Assembly (NCBI RefSeq): GCF_019645835.1
Contig: NZ_CP080998.1
Span: 1,984,001-2,048,000 of the forward strand
Length of the DNA: 64,000 nucleotides
Direction: 5' to 3'
Origin: Mycolicibacterium holsaticum DSM 44478 = JCM 12374
GTDB lineage: Bacteria; Actinomycetota; Actinomycetes; Mycobacteriales; Mycobacteriaceae
Shown here: positions 17,541-26,522 of the stretch, piece by piece
Position numbering within the stretch: the stretch's first letter is position 1
Layout of the letters: each line of letters begins with the position of its first letter
The notes under the pieces: generated by a model
The model's input: the letters and a program-made list of their open reading frames with translations, nothing else
The model's database searches: none
What the model was told of the DNA's origin: nothing
Made by a program: the position numbers and the translations under genes

Positions 17541-18398
17541 ATGGGCACGATGACGATTTTGCGTTCCACCTATCCGCGGTTGACGCGTTCGGTGCGCCGG
17601 CCGGTGGATGTGTTGGGTCGTGTCGGTGATCATTTGTTGTTTTATGTGCGGGCGTTGGCCGGTATTCCGCATGCCAGTGTGCATTTCCGTAAGGAGATCG
17701 TGCGGTTGATCGCTGAGATCTCGATGGGTGCGGGCACGTTGGCGATGATCGGTGGCACGGTGGCCATTGTGGGGTTTTTGACGCTGGCGGCCGGGGGCAC
17801 GTTGGCGGTGCAGGGGTATAGCTCGTTGGGTGATATCGGTATCGAGGCGTTGACGGGGTTTTTGGCGGCGTTTATCAATGTGCGTATCGCTGCGCCGGTG
17901 GTGGCCGGGATCGGGTTGGCGGCCACGTTCGGGGCGGGGGTGACTGCGCAGTTGGGGGCGATGCGGATCAATGAGGAGATTGATGCGTTGGAGTCGATGG
18001 CGATCCGCCCGGTGGAATATTTGGTGTCGACGCGGATTGTGGCCGGGATGTTGGCGATCACGCCGTTGTATTCGATCGCGGTGATCTTGTCGTTTGTGGC
18101 GTCGCAGTTCACCACGGTGGTGTTGTTCGGGCAGTCCGGTGGGCTCTATGACCATTATTTCGACACGTTTTTGAACCCGATCGATTTGTTGTGGTCGTTT
18201 CTGCAGGCGGTGTTGATGGCGATCACGATTTTGTTGATCCACACTTACTTCGGTTATTTCGCCACCGGGGGTCCCTCGGGGGTGGGGGTGGCGGTGGGTA
18301 ACGCGGTGCGCACCAGTTTGGTGGTGGTGGTCTCGGTGACGCTGTTGGTGTCGCTGTCGGTGTATGGCTCCAACGGCAACTTCAACCTCTCAGGCTAA
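17541..18398 (+). CDS. YrbE/MlaE-family ABC transporter permease (YrbEB of an mce operon)
   Basis: A 285-residue MlaE permease, second half of the channel pair. ATG at 17541; a second in-frame ATG is three codons on (17550). The family loop FGAGVTAQLGAMRINEEIDALESM is visible and the C-terminal half has three to four hydrophobic helices. It sits 11 bases after yrbEA and 12 bases before mceA. The same unusual G-rich, C-poor codon choice as in yrbEA holds until about 18260, after which base use returns to normal. Confidence 0.93.
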   Translation: MGTMTILRSTYPRLTRSVRRPVDVLGRVGDHLLFYVRALAGIPHASVHFRKEIVRLIAEISMGAGTLAMIGGTVAIVGFLTLAAGGTLAVQGYSSLGDIGIEALTGFLAAFINVRIAAPVVAGIGLAATFGAGVTAQLGAMRINEEIDALESMAIRPVEYLVSTRIVAGMLAITPLYSIAVILSFVASQFTTVVLFGQSGGLYDHYFDTFLNPIDLLWSFLQAVLMAITILLIHTYFGYFATGGPSGVGVAVGNAVRTSLVVVVSVTLLVSLSVYGSNGNFNLSG

Positions 18399-18410
18399 AG
18401 GGCGTCATCC

Positions 18411-19598
18411 ATGAAATCTGGTGCACTACGCCCGCTGACCGGGCTGGCCATGATCATCGCGATCGCCTTGATCGTGACCCTGGCCATCACCTTGTTCCGC
18501 GGCGACTTCACCAAAACCGTGCCCATCACCATCATCTCCGAACGCGCCGGCCTGGTCATGAACCCCGACGCGCGGGTCAAGCTCAACGGTGCACAGGTCG
18601 GCACGGTGGCGTCGATCGACACCCTGCCCGACGGTAAGGCCGCCATCCACCTCGCGATGGAACCGTCAGCGCTGCAACTGATCCCGGCCAACGTGCGGGT
18701 GGACATCACGTCGTCGACCGTGTTCGGCGCGAAGTATGTCGCGCTGGTCCCACCGGATGATCCCGCACCCCAGTCGCTGCGGTCCGGACAGGTCCTCGAC
18801 TCCGAGCACGTGACAGTCGAAATCAACACGATCTTCCAACAACTCGTTGCCGTGCTGGACAAGGTGGAACCCGCCAAGCTCAACGAGACGCTCGGCGCGA
18901 TCGCGACTGGTCTGGACGGTCGCGGCGCGAAGTTCGGCCAGATGATGTCTGACCTGGACACGATGCTGGCCAAGATCAACCCCAGCCTGGATAACCTCGC
19001 CCACGACATAGCGGTGGCCCCCGAGGTGCTCGACGCTTATGCCGACGCGGCGCCCGATCTCGTCACGATCGCCGAACGCGCCACCCGCATGAGCGACACC
19101 ATCGTGGAGAAGCAAAGCGATCTGGACACGTTGCTGCTCAGCACGATTGGGCTGGCCGAAATCGCCGGCGAGGTGGTGGCCACCAACCGGCGGGCGCTCA
19201 CCGATGTCGCTGACCTGCTGGTGCCCACCACCGACCTGACAAACCAGTACAACGCCGCGCTGAACTGCGCCCTGGCCGGTATGGCGCCACTGGCCAAAGC
19301 CCCGCCGACACCGGTACCCGGTGTGCTGCTGCTGGATTCCTTCGTGCTGGGTTCCGAACGTTACCGTTACCCGGGCAACCTGCCCAAGGTCGCGGCCACC
19401 GGTGGGCCGCAGTGCGGGCGGCTACCCGACGTCGGGTACGAGACCCGGGCACCGTATGTCGTCACCGACATCGACGCCAACCGTGCGCAATACGGCAACC
19501 AGGGCATCCTGCTCAACTCCGATGCGCTCAAACAGGCGTTGTTCGGCCCGATCGACGGGCCGCCACGCAACACCGCCCAGATCGGGCAGCCGGGATGA
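18411..19598 (+). CDS. Mce family protein, MceA position
   Basis: A 395-residue Mce protein: one N-terminal membrane helix (about residues 10-28), an MlaD/Mce beta-barrel domain (about 35-115, with AGLVMNPDARVKLNGAQVG), then long helices that build the periplasm-spanning needle, and a C-terminal domain with two cysteines. Mce proteins A-F form a hetero-hexameric tunnel carrying lipids or sterols from the outer envelope to the YrbE permease. First of six mce genes that follow each other with one- or four-base overlaps. Confidence 0.92.
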   Translation: MKSGALRPLTGLAMIIAIALIVTLAITLFRGDFTKTVPITIISERAGLVMNPDARVKLNGAQVGTVASIDTLPDGKAAIHLAMEPSALQLIPANVRVDITSSTVFGAKYVALVPPDDPAPQSLRSGQVLDSEHVTVEINTIFQQLVAVLDKVEPAKLNETLGAIATGLDGRGAKFGQMMSDLDTMLAKINPSLDNLAHDIAVAPEVLDAYADAAPDLVTIAERATRMSDTIVEKQSDLDTLLLSTIGLAEIAGEVVATNRRALTDVADLLVPTTDLTNQYNAALNCALAGMAPLAKAPPTPVPGVLLLDSFVLGSERYRYPGNLPKVAATGGPQCGRLPDVGYETRAPYVVTDIDANRAQYGNQGILLNSDALKQALFGPIDGPPRNTAQIGQPG

Positions 19599-20617
19599 GG
19601 CTTTTTGCCACCGCGCTCAAGTTCGGCGTGTTCGGGGGCGTCATGGTGCTGATGACCGCCGGTCTGTTCGCGGTCTTCAGCGAGTACCGATCGGGCACCG
19701 CCCACGGCTACTCCGCGGTGTTCACCGATGTGTCGAGCCTGGAACCGGGGGATTCGGTGCGGGTTTCGGGAATCCGGGTCGGCACCGTGACCGGCGTATC
19801 GCTGCAGACCGACCACAAGGTCCTCGTCGAGTTCGACGCCGACCCCGAGATCGTGCTCACCACGGGCACTAGGGCCGCGGTGCGTTACCTCAACCTGGTC
19901 GGCGACCGCTATCTCGAACTGCTCGACGGGCCTGGTTCTACCGAAATCCAGGCCGCCGGATCGCAAATACCGACCGAGCGCACCGACCCGGCGCTCGATC
20001 TGGACCTGCTGCTCGGTGGGCTCAAGCCGGTCATCCGGGGCCTCAACCCACAGGACGTCAACGCGCTGACCAGCTCGCTGATCCAGATCCTGCAGGGGCA
20101 GAGCAGCAACGTGGAGTCCCTTTTCGCCAAGACGGCATCTTTCACCAACGCGATCGCCGACAACGGTGAGACAGTGCAGCAGCTGGTCGACAACCTCAAC
20201 GCGGTGATGACCACCGTCGCCAAGGACGGGGACAAGTTCTCCGGTGCCGTCGACCGCCTCGAACAGTTGATCACCGGCTTGGCCGCCGACCGCGATCCCA
20301 TCGGCGAGGCGATCACCGCGCTCGACAACGGCACCGCGTCGCTGGCCGACCTGCTCAACCACGCGCGTCAACCGCTGGCAGGCAGCATCGACCAACTCAA
20401 TCGGGTCGCTCCGTTGTTGGAGAAAGACGAACCGTTGCTCGACATTTCACTGCAGAAGCTCCCGGAGAACTACAAGAAGGTGGTGCGGCTGGGCGCCTAC
20501 GGCAGCTTCTTGAATCAGTACCTTTGCGGAATCTCGGTGCGCGTCACCGATCTACAGGGTCGCACCGCGCACTTTCCCTGGATCATCCAGAACACCGGAA
20601 GGTGCGGGGAGCCCTGA
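19595..20617 (+). CDS. Mce family protein, MceB position
   Basis: A 340-residue Mce protein starting at ATG 19595 (MRLFATALKFGVFGG...), overlapping mceA by ATGA; a longer open frame upstream lies inside mceA. N-terminal helix about 8-27, Mce domain about 38-115 (FTDVSSLEPGDSVRVSGIRVG), helical needle region 130-290, and a short C-terminal domain with a pair of cysteines (YLCG, NTGRCG). Confidence 0.92.
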   Translation: MRLFATALKFGVFGGVMVLMTAGLFAVFSEYRSGTAHGYSAVFTDVSSLEPGDSVRVSGIRVGTVTGVSLQTDHKVLVEFDADPEIVLTTGTRAAVRYLNLVGDRYLELLDGPGSTEIQAAGSQIPTERTDPALDLDLLLGGLKPVIRGLNPQDVNALTSSLIQILQGQSSNVESLFAKTASFTNAIADNGETVQQLVDNLNAVMTTVAKDGDKFSGAVDRLEQLITGLAADRDPIGEAITALDNGTASLADLLNHARQPLAGSIDQLNRVAPLLEKDEPLLDISLQKLPENYKKVVRLGAYGSFLNQYLCGISVRVTDLQGRTAHFPWIIQNTGRCGEP

Positions 20618-21699
20618 TGCTGAAATACCGCAAGGCGTCGCTTATCCGCACCGGCTTCATCGGCACGGTGTTGATCGTGCTGGTATGCGCGGTCGGGCTG
20701 CAACCGGAGCGGCTGCTCTCGATGGCGACGTCGATCAGATATCAGGCGCTGTTCGCCGAGGCCGGTGGGCTGACGGCGGGTAACGACGTGAAAGTGTCCG
20801 GCATGAAGGTCGGTTCGGTTTCGCGGGTCGCACTCAGCAAGGGCAAGGCGTTGGTCACCTTCACCGTCAACGCCACGGTGGCGCTGGGATCACAGACCAC
20901 CGCTCACATCCGCACCGGGACCTTGCTCGGTGAGCGGATGATGACGCTGGAACCCGACGGCACCGAGAAGTTGCGTCCCTCCGATGTGATCCCACTGTCG
21001 CGGACCTCGTCGCCGTACTCGTTGACCGAGGCGGTCAGCGAGTTCACGGCGAACACCGCTACCACCGACACCGCGGCGCTGAACCGGTCGCTGGACACGT
21101 TGTCGGAGACGATCGAGCGGATCGCCCCGCAACTCGGGCCCACGTTCGACGGGCTGAGCCGGCTGTCACAGTCGCTGAACGGCCGCGACGAGACGCTGGG
21201 AAACCTGCTGAACAGCGCCGCCGACGTCACCGGTGTCCTCTCCGAACGCAGCCAGCAGCTCAACACGCTCATCCTCAACGCCAACGACTTCACGGGTGTG
21301 CTCGAGCAACGCAGGCACGCCATCGTGAACCTGCTCGCCCAAACATCAGCGGCGGCACAGCAATTGACCAACATCGTGCACGACAACGAAGCCGAACTCG
21401 CGCCCACCCTGGAGAAGCTGAACATGGTCTCCGACATGCTCGAGCGTAACCGCGACAACATCGCCAAAGCCTTGACGGGCCTGGCCAAGTACCAGGTCAC
21501 CCAGGGTGAGGCGGTCAACAACGGCTTCTACTACAACGCGTTCGTCGGCAACCTCATCCCGGGACCGGCCCTGCAACCGTTCCTCGACTACCTGTGGGGC
21601 TTCAGACGCGGTGTCAACGCCGGCCAGCCTCCGGACAACGCCGGGCCCCGCGCCGAATTCCCGTTCCCGTACAACGGGATTCCCGGAGGATCACGATGA
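20617..21699 (+). CDS. Mce family protein, MceC position
   Basis: A 360-residue Mce protein; ATG 20617 shares one base with the mceB stop (TGATG). N-terminal helix about 12-30, Mce domain about 40-120 (FAEAGGLTAGNDVKVSGMKVG), then a long helical region with heptad-like leucines, ending in a short proline-rich tail (PRAEFPFPYNGIP). Subunit of the lipid-import tunnel. Confidence 0.92.
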   Translation: MLKYRKASLIRTGFIGTVLIVLVCAVGLQPERLLSMATSIRYQALFAEAGGLTAGNDVKVSGMKVGSVSRVALSKGKALVTFTVNATVALGSQTTAHIRTGTLLGERMMTLEPDGTEKLRPSDVIPLSRTSSPYSLTEAVSEFTANTATTDTAALNRSLDTLSETIERIAPQLGPTFDGLSRLSQSLNGRDETLGNLLNSAADVTGVLSERSQQLNTLILNANDFTGVLEQRRHAIVNLLAQTSAAAQQLTNIVHDNEAELAPTLEKLNMVSDMLERNRDNIAKALTGLAKYQVTQGEAVNNGFYYNAFVGNLIPGPALQPFLDYLWGFRRGVNAGQPPDNAGPRAEFPFPYNGIPGGSR

Positions 21700-23129
21700 A
21701 CCGCCGTAAGCGTCTGACCGTCGCGTTGTCGGCGGTACTGGCCGGGCTGCTGATCGCCGGTTCGGCGGTACTGGTCTACCAGAACTACCTCAGTCCCAAG
21801 ACGATCACCGCGTACTTCACCTCGGCCACCGCCATCTATCCCGGCGACGAGGTGCGGGTTGCGGGAGTCAAGGTGGGCACCATCGAGGCCATCGAGCCTG
21901 TCGGAGCCGAGGCGAGGGTCACGCTGCGCGTCGATCGTGACGTGCCCGTGCCCGCCGACGCCCAGGCCGTCGTCGTCGCGCAGAACCTCGTCTCCGCACG
22001 CTACGTTCAGCTCACACCCGCCTACGAGACGAGCGGGCCGACGATGCCCGACGGCGCGGTGATCGGCGCCGACCGCACCGCCGTGCCCGTCGAGTGGGAC
22101 GAGGTCAAGACCCAACTGATGCGCCTGGCAACGGAGTTGGGGCCCTCCGGCGATGTCTCGACGACCTCGATGGGACGTGTCATCGACAGCGCGGCCAGCG
22201 CGATGAACGGCAACGGAGAGAAGTTGCGCGAGACCATCACCCAACTCGCACAGGTGGGCCGCATCCTGGCCGACGGCAGCGCAGACATCGTCGACGTCAT
22301 CAAGAACCTTCAGGTCTTCGTCGCCGCGTTGCGTGACAGCAACACTCAGATCGTGCAGTTCTCGGACCGGTTGGCCACCGTGAGCAGCCTCGTGGATGCC
22401 AGCAGGTCCGACCTCGACGCGGCACTGACCTACCTGTCGGAGGCCGTCGTCGAGGTGCAGCGATTCGTAGCCGGAAGCAGCGAGCAGACCGCCGAGCAGA
22501 TATCCCGGTTGGCCAACGTGACACAGAACCTCGCCGACCGCCGCCTGGCCCTGGAGAACGTCCTGCACGCGGCGCCCAACGCGATCGCCAACGGCTACAA
22601 CATCTACAACCCCGACACCGGGACGATGATCGGTGGGTTCGCCATGTCGAACTTCGCCAACCCGGTACAGCTGGTCTGCTCGTCGATCGGCGCGGTCAAG
22701 AACGCCACCGCATCAGAGACTTCCAGGCTCTGTGCGGAATACCTCGGCCCTGCGCTGCGTCTGCTCAACTTCAACTACCTGCCCATGCCGTTCAACGCCT
22801 ACCTACAGAAATCGCCGAGCCCGGACAACCTGATCTACTCGGATCCCGACCTGGCGCCCGGCGGCGCAGGCGGCAGCCCGCTGCCGCCCGAACTCGCACC
22901 GGCGGTGTCGGCCTACACAGGTGCCGGCGACATGCCGCCCCCGGCGGGCTGGGACACCCCACCGGCTCCTCCGGGCGCCTATGCGCCGCACGGGTTGCCA
23001 GGACATCCCCAGCCCGCGCTGTATCCCGGGGCGCCCGTCCCGCCGGGAGTGCCCACGGCCGCGCCGTCAGGGCCGACGACCGTTTCGGACATGCTGCTTC
23101 CCGCGGAAGCGCAGGAGCCGCCATCATGA
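21696..23129 (+). CDS. Mce family protein, MceD position, with proline-rich tail
   Basis: A 477-residue Mce protein; ATG 21696 overlaps mceC by ATGA and follows GGAGG. N-terminal helix about 10-28, Mce domain about 35-120 (TAIYPGDEVRVAGVKVG), helical needle 140-300, then a conserved C-terminal block (NPVQLVCSSIGAVKNATASE). Residues after about 390 form a long Pro/Ala/Gly-rich tail, common in MceD proteins and probably disordered in the periplasm. Confidence 0.92.
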   Translation: MNRRKRLTVALSAVLAGLLIAGSAVLVYQNYLSPKTITAYFTSATAIYPGDEVRVAGVKVGTIEAIEPVGAEARVTLRVDRDVPVPADAQAVVVAQNLVSARYVQLTPAYETSGPTMPDGAVIGADRTAVPVEWDEVKTQLMRLATELGPSGDVSTTSMGRVIDSAASAMNGNGEKLRETITQLAQVGRILADGSADIVDVIKNLQVFVAALRDSNTQIVQFSDRLATVSSLVDASRSDLDAALTYLSEAVVEVQRFVAGSSEQTAEQISRLANVTQNLADRRLALENVLHAAPNAIANGYNIYNPDTGTMIGGFAMSNFANPVQLVCSSIGAVKNATASETSRLCAEYLGPALRLLNFNYLPMPFNAYLQKSPSPDNLIYSDPDLAPGGAGGSPLPPELAPAVSAYTGAGDMPPPAGWDTPPAPPGAYAPHGLPGHPQPALYPGAPVPPGVPTAAPSGPTTVSDMLLPAEAQEPPS

Positions 23130-24310
23130 CCGTCGGCAAGGCGCTTCGCCGCATGACCGTGCTCGCGTCCTGCGTCGTCCTGACCGCAACCGGATGTGCC
23201 TTCGAAGGGCTGAACTCACTGCCGCTTCCCGGTACCGTCGGGCACGGTCCCGACGCCTCCACCTACCGTGTGCTCGTCGCCAATGTCGGTTCGCTGGAGC
23301 CGAACTCACCGGTCATGATCGACGATGTCGTGGTCGGCAGCGTCGGCAAGATGCGGGTCGACAACTGGCACGCCGACGTGGAGATCTCTGTCGAACCCGG
23401 CGTCGCGATACCGGCCAATGCGGTGGCCACCGTCGGGCAGACGAGCCTGCTCGGCTCGATGCACTTGGCGCTAAACCCACCGTTGGGACAACCGGCCAGC
23501 GGCACGCTGCAACCAGGTGCGACCATCGGTCTGGACCGGTCCTCGACGTATCCGTCCACCGAACAGACCCTGGCCTCGCTGTCCGTCGTGGTCAACGGCG
23601 GGGGCCTTGGCCAGGTGGGCGACATCGTCAGGGAGTTCAACGCCGCGCTCAACGGCCGCGAGAGCCAGATCAGAAGCCTGCTGACCCGGCTGAACGACTT
23701 CGTCGGCATGCTCGACACCCAACGTGACGACATCAACGCGTCGATCGCGGCGATGGACCGGATGGCCACCACGTTCGCCGGCCAGCGAGACGTGATCACC
23801 GCTGCGCTGCACCGGATTCCGCCCGCGCTGGACGTCTTGGTCACAGAGCGGCCGCGCATCACCGAAGCCCTCGACAAACTCCGCCAATTCAGCGACACCG
23901 CCACCGGACTGATCAACGACTCCCAAGCCGATCTTGTCCGCAACCTCGAGAACCTCGAGCCGACGTTGCGGGCCCTCGCCGACGTCGGACCCGACCTGGG
24001 CACGGTGCTGTCGTACGCGCCGACCTTCCCCTACACGCAGAGCTTCATCGACCGCGCGATCCGAGGCGACTACATGAACCAGTTCATCGTGTTCGACTTC
24101 ACCATCCCGCGGCTCAAGCGGGGATTGTTCCTGGGCACCCGGTGGGGCCAGGAGGGCGCCCCGATGGTCCCCGCACCCGGAGATCCATGGTACCTGGCCT
24201 ACACCTACGACCCGCTCAAGGCGCCCATCACCGCCACCCCCACCGAAGTCGCCGAGTTGCCACCGTTGGCGGTGTCGCCGACCGGTGCGGTCCCCGAGGG
24301 CGGCAGCTGA
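23126..24310 (+). CDS. Mce family lipoprotein, MceE position (LprK-like)
   Basis: A 394-residue Mce lipoprotein. Unlike the other subunits it has a lipobox: LTATGC places the acylated Cys at residue 24. The Mce domain follows (VGSLEPNSPVMIDDVVVGSV, about 55-125), then helices to about 290. In M. tuberculosis the E subunits of mce operons are likewise lipoproteins. ATG 23126 overlaps mceD by ATGA. Confidence 0.92.
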   Translation: MTVGKALRRMTVLASCVVLTATGCAFEGLNSLPLPGTVGHGPDASTYRVLVANVGSLEPNSPVMIDDVVVGSVGKMRVDNWHADVEISVEPGVAIPANAVATVGQTSLLGSMHLALNPPLGQPASGTLQPGATIGLDRSSTYPSTEQTLASLSVVVNGGGLGQVGDIVREFNAALNGRESQIRSLLTRLNDFVGMLDTQRDDINASIAAMDRMATTFAGQRDVITAALHRIPPALDVLVTERPRITEALDKLRQFSDTATGLINDSQADLVRNLENLEPTLRALADVGPDLGTVLSYAPTFPYTQSFIDRAIRGDYMNQFIVFDFTIPRLKRGLFLGTRWGQEGAPMVPAPGDPWYLAYTYDPLKAPITATPTEVAELPPLAVSPTGAVPEGGS

Positions 24311-25791
24311 TGCTCACCCGTTTCGTCCGGAATCAGTTGATCGTCTTCACGGTCGCCTCCGTCGTCGGCATCTCGGTGATGTTGTTCAGCTACATGCAGG
24401 TACCGACGCTGCTGGGAATCGGCCGCATCACGGTGAAGCTGGAGTTGGCCGGCACCGGCGGGCTTTACCGGTTCGCCAACGTCACCTATCGCGGCGTACA
24501 GGTCGGCAAGGTGATGGATGTGCAGCCCACCCGCGACGGTGCCGTCGCCACCCTGTCGCTGGGTACGTCACCGAGAATCCCGGCAAGCTCGCACGCCTAC
24601 GTGCGCAGCGTCTCGGCAGTCGGGGAACAGTACGTCGATCTGACGCCCGCCAATGCCGACGGGCCCTACCTGGCAGACGGATCGGTCATCGCCAAGGAGA
24701 ACACGTCTGTGCCGCAGGCCGTCGGCCCCATGCTCGATCAGGTCAGCGCCCTGCTGGACAGTGTGCCCAAGGACAAGATCAGCGCGCTGCTCGACGAAAC
24801 GTTCAAGGGCCTCGACGGTGCCGCCTACGACATCGGATCGCTGATGGACTCGTCGGCGACGGTGGTCGCCGAGACCGACGCCGTCGCCGATCGCGCCCGA
24901 TCGTTGATCGACGACAGCCGCCCGTTGCTCGACGGCCAGGCGCAGTCCGCGGACAGCATCCGAACGTGGGCGCGCAGCGTGGCGGGCATCACCGACCAGC
25001 TCGCCGCCAACGATGCGCAGATACGCACGGTGCTGGACGCCGGACCCGGCGCCGCCGACGAGGCGTCCCAGCTGTTCAACCGCGTCAAGGCCACGCTGCC
25101 GGTGCTGTTGGCCAACCTCACCACGATCGGCAAGGTCGGCGTCACCTATCACGCGTCCCTGGAACAACTGCTGGTGCTGTTCCCGCCCTACGTCGCCGCC
25201 ACCCAGACGGTCGGCGTCTCGAGAAACAACCCGACCGGAATGGCGTTGGGAGACTTCACCATGGTGATGAACGATCCACCGGCATGCACCGTCGGGTTCC
25301 TGCCGCCGAGCATGTGGCGGTCGCCCGAGGACACCACCGTCGTCGACACCCCCGACGGGCTGTATTGCAAGCTTCCGCAGGACTCGCCGATCGGCGTTCG
25401 CGGTGCTCGCAACTACCCCTGCATGGGTCAGCCGGGAAAGCGGGCCCCCACGGTGGAGATCTGTGAAAGTGACCGGCCTTTCGAGCCGCTGGCAATGCGC
25501 CAACACGCCACCGGCCCGTACCCCATCGACCCGAACCTGATCGCCCAAGGCGTGGCCCCCGACGACCGGGTCGACTTCGGTGACCGGATCTTCGGGCCGG
25601 TCGAGGGCACCCCGGCGCCCGCACCGGCCCCGCCGGCGCCCGAACCCGCAGGACCCTCCGTTGCGGTGGCGACCTACGATCCGCAGACGGGTCAGTACGC
25701 CACACCCGACGGAAAGGTGTTCCGCCAGGGCGACCTGGTTACGCCGGCCGGCCCTCGGCCGTGGCAGGATCTGTTCGCCACCGGACCATGA
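24310..25791 (+). CDS. Mce family protein, MceF position
   Basis: A 493-residue Mce protein and last gene of the operon; ATG 24310 shares its first base with the mceE stop. N-terminal helix about 8-30, Mce domain about 40-120 (GLYRFANVTYRGVQVGKV), helical needle to about 310, then a large C-terminal region with several cysteines (CTVGF, YCKL, YPCMG, EICES) and a Pro/Ala-rich stretch. Only 15 bases separate its stop from that of the convergent secreted-protein gene. Confidence 0.92.
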   Translation: MLTRFVRNQLIVFTVASVVGISVMLFSYMQVPTLLGIGRITVKLELAGTGGLYRFANVTYRGVQVGKVMDVQPTRDGAVATLSLGTSPRIPASSHAYVRSVSAVGEQYVDLTPANADGPYLADGSVIAKENTSVPQAVGPMLDQVSALLDSVPKDKISALLDETFKGLDGAAYDIGSLMDSSATVVAETDAVADRARSLIDDSRPLLDGQAQSADSIRTWARSVAGITDQLAANDAQIRTVLDAGPGAADEASQLFNRVKATLPVLLANLTTIGKVGVTYHASLEQLLVLFPPYVAATQTVGVSRNNPTGMALGDFTMVMNDPPACTVGFLPPSMWRSPEDTTVVDTPDGLYCKLPQDSPIGVRGARNYPCMGQPGKRAPTVEICESDRPFEPLAMRQHATGPYPIDPNLIAQGVAPDDRVDFGDRIFGPVEGTPAPAPAPPAPEPAGPSVAVATYDPQTGQYATPDGKVFRQGDLVTPAGPRPWQDLFATGP

Positions 25792-25806
25792 CGGTCGGCG
25801 GATCGC

Positions 25807-26328
25807 TCAACCGCCGACCTTGACCAGCTTGAACGGCATGCTGATGAACACCGGCTTGCTCACCCCGCAGGCGCCGCTGACGCCCGTGGTCTGGTCTTCA
25901 CCCGCCAACGTCGTCGACGCGGGGTCGGTTTGGCTGCCGTCCTCCACGACCGGCACGAAGCGGAACACCTGAAGCCCGGGCGCCCCCGTGCCGTCCGGGC
26001 ACGGCACCCAGTTCTCCACGGTGTGCTTGACGTACCAGATGCCGCCGGTCTTGTAAATCGGTGCGGTCCAACCGAAGTCGCTGACCACAGTGCCCGTGCA
26101 TTCGGTCGGGTAACTGCAGACCGTCGAGATCGTCCAGGTGCTGCGCAAGCTGGCTTCATCGCGAAACTTGTCGTTGGTCTTGGCCCATTCACCGTTCGAC
26201 GTCGCGGTGTAGGTGCCGTTGAGGCCCCAGTCGTCCTCGGACGCGTGGGCGGTAGCCGCGAATCCGCCCGCCGTGAGTCCCAGCGCCACCGCCGCCGCGC
26301 ACCCCACCAGTTCGGAGATCCCCAACAC
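25807..26328 (-). CDS. Secreted mycobacterial protein of unknown function, paralogue of the 26523 gene
   Basis: About 173 residues with a Sec signal peptide (hydrophobic AAAVALGLTAGGFAATAHA, cleavage near AHA). The start is GTG at 26328, or TTG one codon later, which sits at better distance from the GAGGAG at 26337-26332. The mature part has six cysteines in a pattern fitting disulfides (TVCSYPTECTG, PCPDG, GACG) and ends PFKLVKVGG. The product of the divergent gene at 26523 has the same plan, ending PFRLVRL, so the two look like distant paralogues. Function unknown. The gene ends next to mceF; a role with the lipid importer is inference only. Confidence 0.75.
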   Translation of the reverse strand: MLGISELVGCAAAVALGLTAGGFAATAHASEDDWGLNGTYTATSNGEWAKTNDKFRDEASLRSTWTISTVCSYPTECTGTVVSDFGWTAPIYKTGGIWYVKHTVENWVPCPDGTGAPGLQVFRFVPVVEDGSQTDPASTTLAGEDQTTGVSGACGVSKPVFISMPFKLVKVGG

Positions 26329-26399
26329 ACACTCCTCACCGCGGCGGCCCGGCCAGGTAACCAAACCTAGCGGTGGTGCCGATGGCGGTGCGCACCGTC

Positions 26400-26454
26400 G
26401 TCCGCTGAGCGGGACGACCCGAGGGCAGGCGATGCGCTGTCCCGCCTGCAGGGA
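26400..26454. promoter_or_regulatory. Two putative operators (sites E and F) between divergent secreted-protein genes
   Basis: Site E is GTCCG-CTGAG-CGGGA (26400-26414) and site F is TCCCG-CCTGC-AGGGA (26440-26454), each one or two bases off the perfect TCCCG-N5-CGGGA dyad. Just downstream is another inverted repeat, CCCTT-A-AAGGG (26458-26468). The region holds the promoters of the genes starting at 26328 (minus) and 26523 (plus). Confidence 0.45.
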
Positions 26455-26522
26455 CAACCCTTAAAGGGGGTGCCCGCAATCGGTGAGGATCACTGCAGAC
26501 CACCACGAGTCCGGAGACCGCC

